64,000 nucleotides of DNA from Achromobacter spanius (GCF_003994415.1 NZ_CP034689.1:1302001-1366000), one strand, 5' to 3'; shown: positions 8,534 to 17,005, counted from the first letter of the stretch. Numbers and translations: made by a program. Notes: generated by a model not told the origin, from the letters alone.

Positions 8534-9220
8534 ATGATTGTTGCCATTCTTGAAGATTCGCCCACTCAAGTCGAGTGGGTCACCAAACTGTTGCAAAGCC
8601 ACGGCCACCAGGCCTTCTCGCGCGGTGACGGCGACGGCTTCATCGCGCTGCTGCAACAACAGAAAGTTGATGTGGTGCTGCTTGACTGGGAAGTGCCGGG
8701 CGCATCGGGCCTTGCCGTGCTGAAGTGGGCCCGTTGCAACCTGGCCCCATCCATGCCCATTCTGATGCTGACCCAGCGCGACGACGAAGAAAGCATCGTG
8801 CAGGCCTTGAACATGGGCGCTGACGACTATCTGCAAAAGCCGGTGCGCGAGCGCGAACTGCTGGCCCGCATGAGCGCACAGTTGCGCAAGTCACAACGCG
8901 GCGAAGCCACCGCGCTGCAGTTCCAGGTTGGCCACTTTTCCTTCAACCTGGAGGCCAAGACCTTGACGGTGGACGGGCGACCCGTGACCCTGCCCACGCG
9001 GGAATTCGACCTGGCCACGATGTTGTTCAGAAGCCCCGGCCGCATCATTACCAAGGATGCTTTGTGCCAGCACATCTGGGGCACCGTCGATCGGAAATAT
9101 GACGCCAGCCTGGCCACATACGTCAGCAACCTGCGCTCCGCGCTGGGCTTGCGGTCGCGCAATGGCTATGTGATTGCCACTGTGTACAACTACGGCTACC
9201 GCCTCGAGCGCATGTATTGA
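8534..9220 (+). CDS. OmpR/PhoB-family response regulator
   Basis: 228-residue DNA-binding response regulator. The receiver domain (1-118) has the acidic pair ending at Asp8, the phosphoacceptor Asp51 in VVLLDWEVPG, Thr80 and Lys102, all in canonical places. The C-terminal winged-helix domain (about 130-225) has the PhoB-type pattern with TREFDLATMLF and the closing GYRLERMY. It starts with an ATG at 8534 with no strong ribosome site, after an AT-rich gap. The cognate kinase gene follows 16 bases downstream. Its place between the secretion cluster and the three exported enzymes suggests it controls one or both, which is inference. Confidence 0.93.
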   Translation: MIVAILEDSPTQVEWVTKLLQSHGHQAFSRGDGDGFIALLQQQKVDVVLLDWEVPGASGLAVLKWARCNLAPSMPILMLTQRDDEESIVQALNMGADDYLQKPVRERELLARMSAQLRKSQRGEATALQFQVGHFSFNLEAKTLTVDGRPVTLPTREFDLATMLFRSPGRIITKDALCQHIWGTVDRKYDASLATYVSNLRSALGLRSRNGYVIATVYNYGYRLERMY

Positions 9221-9236
9221 GCCTCGGAGCCTGACG

Positions 9237-10409
9237 ATGAAATTCCTGATTTGGCCTTATGCGCGCTTGGGCGCCCGAAAAAACGATGCGCTGCTGTTCT
9301 GCAACCTGGGCATCATCTTGCTGTGTTTTGCCATGCCCAGTGATGGCGAACCGCTGACGGCGGCGGCGCCTGGTGTGCTCGCCGACTTTGGCATCCTGGC
9401 GGGCCTGGCCTTGTTCAGCGTGATCGCGGGCCAGTCGAAAAGGCGCTTGCGTGCCTTGGGTTGGCTGATCGGCTTCTGGCTGCTGGCCGCGTTCGTCGTG
9501 ATCACGGCGCGCCGCTGGACGCCAATCGTGGCGCCGGTGGTGGGTCTTGCACTGGCCTACATCTGCGTCGTGCGGTGGCGAATGGCAACCCGCCGCGCCC
9601 GCCGTGAACGTGTACTGCCCCACGCCGCCGTGCCGGCAACGCCGCAGGCCGTGTCGACTGCCAAGCCGAACTGCGCTCGCGACAACGAAGTGATGCTGCA
9701 GATGATGCATGACCTGCGCAGCCCGCTGTCGACGATCCTGTTGATGGTGGAAAAGCAAAGCGCGGAAAGCGATGACCCGAAGCAGGAGGCGTTCGCGGAA
9801 TCCGTGCGTGACCTGGTGCAGTACAGCCTGACGGTAGCGCAAGACTTCATGCATCTGTCGCGCGCCGAACGTTTGGACAAGACCAATTTCCTGCCGGTTT
9901 CGCTGTTGGACGTGGGTCAGGAAGCCGCTGATCAATCAATGGTGCTGGCTGAACGCAAAGGCATCGATGTGCAAATCCGTGAATGCGGAGAAAAGCTGTG
10001 GGTGTCGGGTGACTACTGCATGCTGCAGCGGGCCGTCATGAACCTGCTGGACAACGCGATCAAGTACTCGGAGCCCGATACGCGAATTACCTTGTGTTTG
10101 AAGCGTCAGGGCGACATGGCGCGTATCAGTGTGATGGATGAGGGAATCGGCATTTCGGAGTCCGTCATGCCGCAGCTCTGTCAGGCATTCTTCCAGGTTG
10201 AACCGGGCAGCCGTGACGGAGTCGGCATGGGCCTGGCGTTGGTGGCGACAGTGGTGGATGCGCACGCTGGAAAGCTGGCGGTAAGCTCTCGCCCTGGTGA
10301 AGGAAGCGAGTTTTCACTCATATTTCCAATGATGCCGATTCCGTGCGTCGACGCGGACCGCCGGGAGCCGCGTGAAAGGCTTCGAACCGGCCTTCAGGCC
10401 GCCTCATGA
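9237..10409 (+). CDS. Membrane sensor histidine kinase
   Basis: 390-residue kinase, partner of the preceding regulator. Hydrophobic segments lie near 18-34, 48-65, 75-90 and 97-114, giving a mostly membrane-buried sensor with little periplasmic domain. The dimerisation and phosphorylation domain has His158 in MMHDLRSPLS. The ATPase domain follows with the N box (NLLDNAIKYSE), G1 (DEGIGI) and G2 (GVGMGLAL). No HAMP or PAS domain is apparent. The start at 9237 has GGAG seven bases upstream. The gene ends just before a strong terminator, so regulator and kinase form a two-gene unit. The signal sensed is unknown. Confidence 0.92.
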   Translation: MKFLIWPYARLGARKNDALLFCNLGIILLCFAMPSDGEPLTAAAPGVLADFGILAGLALFSVIAGQSKRRLRALGWLIGFWLLAAFVVITARRWTPIVAPVVGLALAYICVVRWRMATRRARRERVLPHAAVPATPQAVSTAKPNCARDNEVMLQMMHDLRSPLSTILLMVEKQSAESDDPKQEAFAESVRDLVQYSLTVAQDFMHLSRAERLDKTNFLPVSLLDVGQEAADQSMVLAERKGIDVQIRECGEKLWVSGDYCMLQRAVMNLLDNAIKYSEPDTRITLCLKRQGDMARISVMDEGIGISESVMPQLCQAFFQVEPGSRDGVGMGLALVATVVDAHAGKLAVSSRPGEGSEFSLIFPMMPIPCVDADRREPRERLRTGLQAAS

Positions 10410-10411
10410 AC

Positions 10412-10436
10412 AAGCGCCCTTGTGGCGCTTTTTTTT
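10412..10436 (+). terminator. Rho-independent terminator after the histidine kinase
   Basis: Seven-base perfect stem AAGCGCC/GGCGCTT with a five-base loop followed by a run of eight T, starting two bases after the kinase stop codon. Its A run on the left could also give weak termination from the other side. Confidence 0.9.
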
Positions 10437-10624
10437 ATCTTTCGTGCGCCTGTTCCATGCCGAATACGCGTTGCGGCAACGATGCAACACCTGCTTTTAA
10501 TAGTGTGTTGAGAAAGGTTTTGCCGTTTTTGAGCGCCGGGAATAATGGCTTCGCTTTCACGAGTTCCGTGCGATTTCCGGTTCATGAGAATGCGAAAAAC
10601 AATCCATTAAACGAAGGATATTTG

Positions 10625-12157
10625 ATGACTAAAACCTCTTTGCGCGGTGCAGCCGCCAAGCTTGCCTTGCCGGTCGCGGCGCTGACGCAGGCTGTGCTGA
10701 TGGCGATGGCGCCCACCACGGTTTCGGCTCACGGCTCCGTGATCGATCCCCCCAGCCGTGAATACGGTTGCAACACCCACGACACGCCGTGGAACAACCC
10801 CAAGCATTCGGGTTGCGGCAAGATCGCCAATCTGGCGGGAAGCTGGCAGTCCAACGCCATTCTGGGTGTCAAGAGCAACCACAAGGACCACATCCGCGAC
10901 GGCCTGCTTTGCGCTGGCGGCAAGGAAAGCTGGAAGGAACTTGACGGCAACTACGAGTGGCCCACCACGGTCATCACGCCGGACGCCAACGGCAAGGCGC
11001 AATTCAAGTACATGCAGACCGCTGCCCACGTCAGCACGTACTTCAAGACCTACATCAGCAAGGACAGCTACGATCCCAAGCGCGGCCTGCGTTGGGACGA
11101 TCTGGAACTGATCGGCGACACCGGCTTCCTGCCGCGTCCGGCCAACAACTCGATCACCCCGCTGGACGTCAAGATCCCCGCCCATTTCACCGGCAAGCGC
11201 GTGATCTACAGCGTGTGGCAACGTGACCCCAGCGACAACGCTGAAGGTTTCTACGCTTGCTCGAACGTGGAAGTGATGCCTGCCAACGTGCAATGGCAAG
11301 CCAGCGGCGTGCTGCAAGGCGGCCAAGTCGAAGCCGGTTCGAAGATGACCCTGCGCGTGTTCGACCTGAGCCGCTCGGGCGACCTGGAAAGCCATTCGAT
11401 CATCGTCAAGGCCGGTGAAGAAAAGGCTGCTCAGTGGATGTACGCACTGGCCAAGGAAGTGAACAACAAGTCGTCCGTCATCAAGGTCGGCAAGATGCAG
11501 TCCAATGGCCAGGTCGTGCCGCAGCAAAGCGACTCCGACAACCAGGTCTATGGCCTGAACAAGAAGGTGGGCTTCGCGATTGACCAGAAGGCTGCCGAGC
11601 CGGTGGATCCGCCGCCCGTCGTCATCAACGCACCCACGGCGCAACTGACTGGCCCGGCAACGGCCAATGCTGGCGAGCGCGTTTCGCTGTCGGCCAAGGG
11701 CTCGAACAACGGTGGTGGCACCTTGAAGTTCCAGTGGACCGCTCCGGCTGGCATCACCGCTTCGGCGCTGAACCAGGCTGACCTGAGCTTCACCGCTCCG
11801 GCCCTGACGCAAGACAAGTCCTACTCGTTCACCGTCAAGGTCACGAACGAAAAGGGTTCGTCGAGCAAGACGCATTCCGTGCTGGTCAAGAAGCAGGCGC
11901 AAACCGGCGGCGGCACTGACGGTGGCAACACCGGCGGTGGCAACGGCGGCACCGATGGCGGCAACGGCGGCCAGACCGGCCAGTACCCGGCCTACAAGGA
12001 AGGCACCACGTACGCAGCTGGCGACAAGGTCACCAACGGCGGCAAGGTCTACGAGTGCAAGATCTGGCCCGTGACCGCATGGTGCAGCGCTTCGCCGTTG
12101 CACTACGCTCCCGGCAAGGGCCTGGCTTGGCAGCAAGCTTGGGACCTGGTGAAGTAA
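10625..12157 (+). CDS. Secreted AA10 lytic polysaccharide monooxygenase with GbpA-like, PKD-like and CBM5/12 domains
   Basis: 510-residue exported copper enzyme that oxidatively cleaves crystalline polysaccharide, most often chitin. The signal peptide ends at Ala35, leaving His36 as the mature first residue (HGSV), and His135 in TAAHVSTYF is the second histidine-brace ligand. Phe209 in EGFYAC is the expected axial residue. The AA10 domain (36-217) is followed by a GbpA second-domain-like region (222-320), a PKD/Ig-like domain (336-422), a Gly/Asn/Thr linker (427-453) and a C-terminal CBM5/12-type chitin-binding module (455-510) with two Cys. The start at 10625 has AAGGA upstream. Domain order resembles the Vibrio colonisation factor GbpA, a type II secretion substrate. 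A terminator follows, so it is probably transcribed alone. Confidence 0.93.
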   Translation: MTKTSLRGAAAKLALPVAALTQAVLMAMAPTTVSAHGSVIDPPSREYGCNTHDTPWNNPKHSGCGKIANLAGSWQSNAILGVKSNHKDHIRDGLLCAGGKESWKELDGNYEWPTTVITPDANGKAQFKYMQTAAHVSTYFKTYISKDSYDPKRGLRWDDLELIGDTGFLPRPANNSITPLDVKIPAHFTGKRVIYSVWQRDPSDNAEGFYACSNVEVMPANVQWQASGVLQGGQVEAGSKMTLRVFDLSRSGDLESHSIIVKAGEEKAAQWMYALAKEVNNKSSVIKVGKMQSNGQVVPQQSDSDNQVYGLNKKVGFAIDQKAAEPVDPPPVVINAPTAQLTGPATANAGERVSLSAKGSNNGGGTLKFQWTAPAGITASALNQADLSFTAPALTQDKSYSFTVKVTNEKGSSSKTHSVLVKKQAQTGGGTDGGNTGGGNGGTDGGNGGQTGQYPAYKEGTTYAAGDKVTNGGKVYECKIWPVTAWCSASPLHYAPGKGLAWQQAWDLVK

Positions 12158-12235
12158 TTCCCTTCACTGTTCTCAGTCTGAGCTGAAACCGCTTGAAAAT
12201 CCGCAGTAAATAACGCGGAAAGAGAAGTTCCTGGT

Positions 12236-12267
12236 CCCTCGTGCGAAAGCGCGGGGGATTTTTTTTT
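12236..12267 (+). terminator. Rho-independent terminator after the first LPMO gene
   Basis: Nine-base stem (12236-12244 with 12249-12257, two G-T pairs) closed by a GAAA tetraloop and followed by one A and nine T. About 80 bases after the LPMO stop. Confidence 0.9.
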
Positions 12268-12429
12268 GCCGCCAGATTATTTTCTTAATGAGTGTGGGGA
12301 AAGTGCTTTAAGGAATCGTTTATCAACTTTGATTATCAATGAGCTTCCGGCCGAGAATGAATTCACCTTGTCCTGCGTGCTGCATGGAAGGTGATTTATT
12401 CAACCTCACTCTGAAGTGTTTATAAAAAA

Positions 12430-13935
12430 ATGGCGAAATTTAAAATAACCCTGCTGGGCGGACTGGTCCTGGCGGCTGTGTCCAGTTCGGTATTGGCTCA
12501 CGGCACGATGTCGCATCCCAAGGCGCGCATTCTGCATTGCTACGCAGGTAGCCAAAGCGAAGGTTGCACCGCCTTCAAGGCGCAGGGCGGCAGCGTGTAC
12601 GACTGGCGCGAGGTCTGGCAAAAGCCGGGCGGTGAGAAAACGGTTGCAACGACGCCGGGCGACCGCCTGTGCGACGGTGGCACCAAGGCCTCGCATCGCG
12701 GCTTGAACGCGCTGGCCCAATGGCCCATCACCACGCTCAAGCCGGATGCCAATGGCAACGTCACCTTGAAGTGGAACCACACCGTGGCCCACCGCACGAA
12801 GTCGCTGCAATTCTTCATTACGAAGATGCCGTACGACTCGACCAAGCCGCTGCAATTTTCCGACTTTGAAAAGTTCTGCGAACAGCGCGACTTCACGCCG
12901 GCAGCCGCGGGCGAAGGCCGTGAACAGGAATACAGCTGCACGCTGCCCGCGGGCAAGACGGGCCGCCACCTGATCATGAGTGTCTGGAACACCAACCACG
13001 TGGGCGATGGCGTGACCTCGGGCGAGTCCTATCGCGCTTGCGGCGACGTGAACATCGAAGGCGTCTCCAACGTCATCAAGCCGTCGGACATCGGCGCGCT
13101 GTACTCCATCGGCGAAACCAAGGTGGGTGAAACGCTGGTCTGGCGTCTGGCCGACCCCAAGCGCAACGGCGAATACCTGGAACAACTGCGCGTGCCGCTG
13201 GACGAGAACGCCGTGCAAGGCGAGCGCTGGACGCAAGTGCTGGGCAATGCCGTCAACGGTTCGTCCAAGCGCGTGCGTGTCGGCCAATTGGGCGCCGATG
13301 GCAAGACCGTGACCCCTATCGTGGGTGTGGACAAGTCGCACGTCTATTCGATGGACGGCAACAAGTACCACTTCGTGGTCACCAAGGAAGCGGCTGATAT
13401 CAAGCCGGATCCCGTGGTCATCCCGCCGGTGTCGAGCATCGCCGGCCCGGTCAATGTGCAAGCGGGCCAGAAGGTGACGTTGTCGGGTTCGGCGTCGACC
13501 GGTACCGATCTGAAGTTCTCGTGGACGGTGCCGGCCGGCATCAGCGCCGCGGTGAAGGATCAGCCCACGCTGAGCTTCGTGGCGCCGACGCTGACGAAGG
13601 ACCAGCAGTACTCGTTCACGCTGACGACCCGCAACGACAAGGGCGCGTCGAATGCGTCCCATGTGGTGACGGTGAAGGGCAAGCCGGTTGTTGACGAAGG
13701 CGGCAATGGCGGCACGGGTGGCAATGGTGGCAATGGTGGCAATGGTGGCACCGGCGACACGCCGCCCGCCTACAAGGCCGGCACTGCCTACAAGGCGCAT
13801 GAGCGCGTCACCAACCTGGGCAAGGTCTACGAGTGCAAGCCGTGGCCCTACACCAACTGGTGCGGCCAGTCGCCGTTCCACTACGAGCCCGGCAAGGGCG
13901 GCTACTGGACCCAGGCCTGGGACCTGGTCAAGTAA
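12430..13935 (+). CDS. Second secreted AA10 lytic polysaccharide monooxygenase with PKD-like and CBM5/12 domains
   Basis: 501-residue exported LPMO. The signal peptide ends at Ala23 so that His24 (HGTM) becomes the mature N-terminus; His121 in TVAHRTKSL is the second copper ligand. The position equivalent to the axial Phe is Tyr201 (SYRAC), unlike the neighbouring LPMO. The catalytic domain covers 24-212 and is followed by a region of unclear fold (215-318), a PKD-like domain (334-416), a Gly/Asn linker (424-442) and a CBM5/12-like module (446-501) nearly identical in layout to that of the first LPMO. Catalytic domains of the two differ widely while the C-terminal modules are close, suggesting module exchange. 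Substrate (chitin, cellulose or another glycan) cannot be read from sequence. Confidence 0.92.
   Translation: MAKFKITLLGGLVLAAVSSSVLAHGTMSHPKARILHCYAGSQSEGCTAFKAQGGSVYDWREVWQKPGGEKTVATTPGDRLCDGGTKASHRGLNALAQWPITTLKPDANGNVTLKWNHTVAHRTKSLQFFITKMPYDSTKPLQFSDFEKFCEQRDFTPAAAGEGREQEYSCTLPAGKTGRHLIMSVWNTNHVGDGVTSGESYRACGDVNIEGVSNVIKPSDIGALYSIGETKVGETLVWRLADPKRNGEYLEQLRVPLDENAVQGERWTQVLGNAVNGSSKRVRVGQLGADGKTVTPIVGVDKSHVYSMDGNKYHFVVTKEAADIKPDPVVIPPVSSIAGPVNVQAGQKVTLSGSASTGTDLKFSWTVPAGISAAVKDQPTLSFVAPTLTKDQQYSFTLTTRNDKGASNASHVVTVKGKPVVDEGGNGGTGGNGGNGGNGGTGDTPPAYKAGTAYKAHERVTNLGKVYECKPWPYTNWCGQSPFHYEPGKGGYWTQAWDLVK
13720..13746 (+). repeat. Three-unit 9-bp tandem repeat in the LPMO linker
   Basis: Unit GGCAATGGT repeated three times without change, inside a longer Gly/Asn-coding stretch (13702-13752). 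It encodes the flexible linker before the carbohydrate-binding module. Units of nine bases keep the frame, so slippage would change linker length only. Confidence 0.85.
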
Positions 13936-13950
13936 GCCGTCGTTATAGAA

Positions 13951-13981
13951 GCGGGCCAAGGCGGTAGGCGTCTTGGCCCGC
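13951..13981 (+). other. Perfect 10-bp inverted repeat after the second LPMO
   Basis: Stem GCGGGCCAAG/CTTGGCCCGC with an 11-base loop, 15 bases after the stop codon. No T run follows directly, so it is more likely an mRNA-stabilising or pause hairpin acting with the T-tailed hairpin just downstream. Confidence 0.6.
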
Positions 13982-13991
13982 GCTGGACGCC

Positions 13992-14028
13992 AGCCCCCTC
14001 TCAGTGATGGGAGGTGGGCTTTCTTTTT
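13992..14028 (+). terminator. Probable terminator between second LPMO and protease genes
   Basis: Imperfect stem pairing AGCCC...CCTC with GGGAGGTGGGCT (one bulge), followed by TTTCTTTTT. Together with the hairpin upstream it probably separates the LPMO and protease transcripts. Confidence 0.7.
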
Positions 14029-14037
14029 GTGTTGTTG

Positions 14038-14058
14038 GATCCGCCGGCAAGGCGGATC
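14038..14058 (+). other. Hairpin in the leader of the protease gene
   Basis: Perfect 8-bp stem GATCCGCC/GGCGGATC with a GGCAA loop, ending 11 bases before the protease ATG. No clear Shine-Dalgarno sequence is seen there, so the hairpin may shape ribosome access or shield the 5' end. Its role is unknown. Confidence 0.55.
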
Positions 14059-14069
14059 ACTGAATAGCC

Positions 14070-16706
14070 ATGAAAAACAAAATACAGTTATCGATGCTTG
14101 CGCTGATGCTCGGCACGGCATTTATCGCCCCGGGGCATGCGGCCTCGGCTGATGAACCTCGGCCCATCTACGTTCGGCTGAAGGCGGAAGCGCCCAATCC
14201 GGTCCAGCGTGTTGCGCCGACGCCCGAGGTGGCCAGCGCAATGGACGCGCTGACGCGCCTGGCCAATGGCATGGAACCCTTGGTTCCGCTGTCGCCCATG
14301 ATGCGCAACCACGAGGATATCGCCGCGCTGGAACGCCATAACCTCACGCGCTACTACAAGATTTCGGCCGAGATGATGCGCGGCCGTGACGCGGAACTGC
14401 TGGTCAAGCAACTGCTGGAAAATCCGCTGGTGGAAAGCGCGCAGATCGAACCCGTGCCGATGTCGATGGGCGGAGGTCTGGAGGCCGATCCCGTCATGGC
14501 AGTCACGCGCGCCGCGCCGGGCACGCCCGACTACACCAACTGCGACGGCGCGCTTGCGCCCACGTGCCAAAACTATATGCAGGGCCCCAAGCCCGGCTAT
14601 TGGGTGCTGGGCGGCATCAATGCCTTCGAGGCGCAGCGTCAGACGGGCCACTATGGCGCCAACGTGCGCTTGATCTCGAACGAGATCAGTCACTGGGACT
14701 TCGACCACGTTGACCTGCCCAAGCCCTTCCTGCACCACGGCCAGTATGTGGAAAAGCCTGATTCGCATGACACGATGTCGGCCGGCATCATGTTCGGGCA
14801 GGACAACGGCTATGGCGTGACCGGCATCGTGCCGCAAGCGCAGGCGGGCTACACCAAGTACAGCGTCAGCGGCATGATCGACCTGCGCAACGTGCTTCAA
14901 GCGGGCGACGTGGTGCAGATTGGCGTGCACTACAAGTTCAGCAATGGCTGCGGGCCGACCACGGCCTGCTGGCTGCCCGTCGAGCATGTTGACGCGGTCT
15001 ACGACGCCATTTCGTATCTGACGAAGGAGAAGGGCGTGCACGTGGTCTTGGCGGCGGCCAATGGCTCGGCCAACCTGGACGATCCGTATTTCCGCGGCCG
15101 CTATGACCGTACCAAGCGTGATTCGGGCGCCATCTATGTGGGCGCGGCTGATCCGATCCTGGGCAGGACCGCGTGGTTCTCGGAATACGGTAGCCGCGTG
15201 GACGTGTTCAGTTGGGGTGGGCGCGTCACCACCACGGACTGGAAGGAAGGCCAGCACAACCTGTACACGACCAGCTATAACGGTACGTCGTCCGCCAACC
15301 CCATCATCGCGGGTAGCGTGGCGTGGCTGCAGAGCCTGGCGCGTGAGCGCGGCCTGGGCAATATTCCGCCCAAGGTCATGCGTCAGATTCTGGTGGACAG
15401 CGGCAACCCCGTGCCCTTCGTCGAACCGGATCGCCCCATCGGCGTGCAACCCGATCTGGTTCGCGCGGCGGAACTGTTGGGGGGCACCAGCATCGGCGGC
15501 CAGGCGCCGCAAGCCCACGTCTCTGGTTCCGCGCAAGCGAATGCGGGTGACAAGGTGATGCTGTCGGCCGCTGACTCGACCGGCAAGGACCTGAGCTATG
15601 CGTGGAGCAGCCAGCCCGCGCTGAAGTTCGTGGAGCAGGGCGTCAAGGCCAGCTTCGTCGCGCCGGAAAGCGCGAAGGACGTCGCCTACCGCATCACGCT
15701 GAAAGTGACCGACCCGCAAGGGCGCAGCGCCACTGCGCACCATGGCGTGTTGGTCAAGGCGAAGGCTGCTGGCGTGTGCGCCAGCGCTCCCGCCTGGGAT
15801 GCCCGCAAGGTGTACAACGTGCCGAACGAGGCTGTGTCGTACAACGGCAAGCTGTATCGCCAGAACTACTGGAACGTGGATGCCGCGCCGGACAAGAACT
15901 CGGCGCAGTACGGCAAGCCGTGGAAAATGCCCGAAGCCTGCGACCTAGAACCGGCGCCCGTGCCGCTTCCGGTCGCGCGCATCAGCGGCCCCACCGAAGT
16001 GCAGGCCTTGCAATCGGCCACCTTGTCAGCCACCGGTTCCACGGGCCAGGGCCTGAAGTACGTGTGGACCAGCATGGACGACATCGCCTTGCAGGCCAAC
16101 GGGGCCATGGCCACGTTCTATGGCCCCCCGCTGGCGCAGGACCGCAACCTGACGTTCAAGCTCGCCGTGACTGACGAGCGCGGCCGCACCGCCACCGCCA
16201 GCCATGTGGTCAAAGCCAAGGCGAAGGAAGTGGTGCCTGAAGTGGTGCCGGAAGTGATTGCGCCGCAAGCCAAGCTGAGCGGCCCCGCCAAGGTCAAGAG
16301 CGGCGAACGCGTGGTGCTGTCGGGCAAGGCGTCCACCGGTACCGACCTGCGCTACCGCTGGACTGTGCCCGCGGGCATTTCCGCCGGGGCGCTGGATCAG
16401 GCGGACATCAGTTTCGTCGCACCGTCCACCGCGAAGGACACGCCTTACCGCTTTACGCTGACGGTCAGCAACTCGCGCGGTGAAGTCCAGGCCAGCCACA
16501 CCGTGACGGTGTTGGCGAAGCCGGCCGTGGGCGGCTACCCGCAGTACAAGGCTGGCACGATCTATAAAGCGGGCGACAAGGTCGTGAACGTGGGCAAGAC
16601 GTTTGAATGCAAGATCTTCCCGTACAGCGGCTGGTGCAGCCAATCGCCTTCGCACTATGCGCCGGGCACGGGTTCGCATTGGCAGGACGCGTGGATGCAG
16701 CGTTAA
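14070..16706 (+). CDS. Secreted subtilisin-fold (S8-like) protease with three PKD-like and two carbohydrate-binding modules
   Basis: 878-residue exported protein. A signal peptide ends near Ala25 and a propeptide-like region runs to about 150. The S8-like catalytic domain (about 170-470) shows His233 (HDTMSAG), oxyanion Asn331 (AAANG) and Ser407 (NGTSSANP) in canonical contexts. The first acidic box reads LISNE instead of V-I-D-T-G, leaving Glu205 as the nearest acid. Then come a PKD-like domain (481-564), a Cys-flanked CBM-like module (570-624), two more PKD-like domains (635-716, 733-816) and a C-terminal CBM5/12-like module (822-878) matching those of the two LPMOs upstream. It is followed by a strong terminator. 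Likely type II cargo that attacks protein in a polysaccharide matrix; the substrate is unknown. Confidence 0.88.
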   Translation: MKNKIQLSMLALMLGTAFIAPGHAASADEPRPIYVRLKAEAPNPVQRVAPTPEVASAMDALTRLANGMEPLVPLSPMMRNHEDIAALERHNLTRYYKISAEMMRGRDAELLVKQLLENPLVESAQIEPVPMSMGGGLEADPVMAVTRAAPGTPDYTNCDGALAPTCQNYMQGPKPGYWVLGGINAFEAQRQTGHYGANVRLISNEISHWDFDHVDLPKPFLHHGQYVEKPDSHDTMSAGIMFGQDNGYGVTGIVPQAQAGYTKYSVSGMIDLRNVLQAGDVVQIGVHYKFSNGCGPTTACWLPVEHVDAVYDAISYLTKEKGVHVVLAAANGSANLDDPYFRGRYDRTKRDSGAIYVGAADPILGRTAWFSEYGSRVDVFSWGGRVTTTDWKEGQHNLYTTSYNGTSSANPIIAGSVAWLQSLARERGLGNIPPKVMRQILVDSGNPVPFVEPDRPIGVQPDLVRAAELLGGTSIGGQAPQAHVSGSAQANAGDKVMLSAADSTGKDLSYAWSSQPALKFVEQGVKASFVAPESAKDVAYRITLKVTDPQGRSATAHHGVLVKAKAAGVCASAPAWDARKVYNVPNEAVSYNGKLYRQNYWNVDAAPDKNSAQYGKPWKMPEACDLEPAPVPLPVARISGPTEVQALQSATLSATGSTGQGLKYVWTSMDDIALQANGAMATFYGPPLAQDRNLTFKLAVTDERGRTATASHVVKAKAKEVVPEVVPEVIAPQAKLSGPAKVKSGERVVLSGKASTGTDLRYRWTVPAGISAGALDQADISFVAPSTAKDTPYRFTLTVSNSRGEVQASHTVTVLAKPAVGGYPQYKAGTIYKAGDKVVNVGKTFECKIFPYSGWCSQSPSHYAPGTGSHWQDAWMQR

Positions 16707-16751
16707 GTCTTCCAAAGACCAAGCCTGACGCGATTGTCGCGTGAAGCACCG

Positions 16752-16786
16752 CAGCCCCTGCCGGTTTTCTGGCGGGGGCTGTTTTT
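16752..16786 (+). terminator. Rho-independent terminator after the protease gene
   Basis: Eleven-base stem (16752-16762 with 16771-16781, one T-G pair) around an eight-base loop, followed by five T. Very strong. Confidence 0.92.
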
Positions 16787-16838
16787 GTTGAGGAAGGGGG
16801 AGGGGCTCGCGCGCGAACGCGAATGCGCGGCGGAAATG

Positions 16839-16869
16839 AAAAAAGGGCCGGACAACTTGTGTCGGGCCC
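16839..16869 (-). terminator. Rho-independent terminator for tRNA-Gly
   Basis: On the minus strand a ten-base stem with one mismatch (16845-16854 with 16860-16869) is followed by six T (16839-16844). It lies about 60 bases downstream of the tRNA 3' end. Confidence 0.85.
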
Positions 16870-16929
16870 TTCTTGGTGATTTTCAGTGTTCATGAACGCT
16901 TGGTTGCTTGAACGCTGCAAATCTGAATT

Positions 16930-17005
16930 TGGAGCGGGAGACGAGTCTCGAACTCGCGACCTCAACCTTGGCAAGGTTGCGCTCTACCAACTGAGCTACT
17001 CCCGC
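16930..17005 (-). tRNA. tRNA-Gly (anticodon GCC)
   Basis: Full cloverleaf on the minus strand: acceptor stem GCGGGAG/CTCCCGC, D arm with AGTTGGTA, anticodon stem CAACC/GGTTG with loop TTGCCAA (anticodon GCC), T loop TTCGAGA, discriminator T and an encoded CCA (16930-16932). The length of 76 bases includes CCA. A terminator follows. A tRNA gene is a common site for element integration, but no integrase or attachment duplication is visible next to it. Confidence 0.97.
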
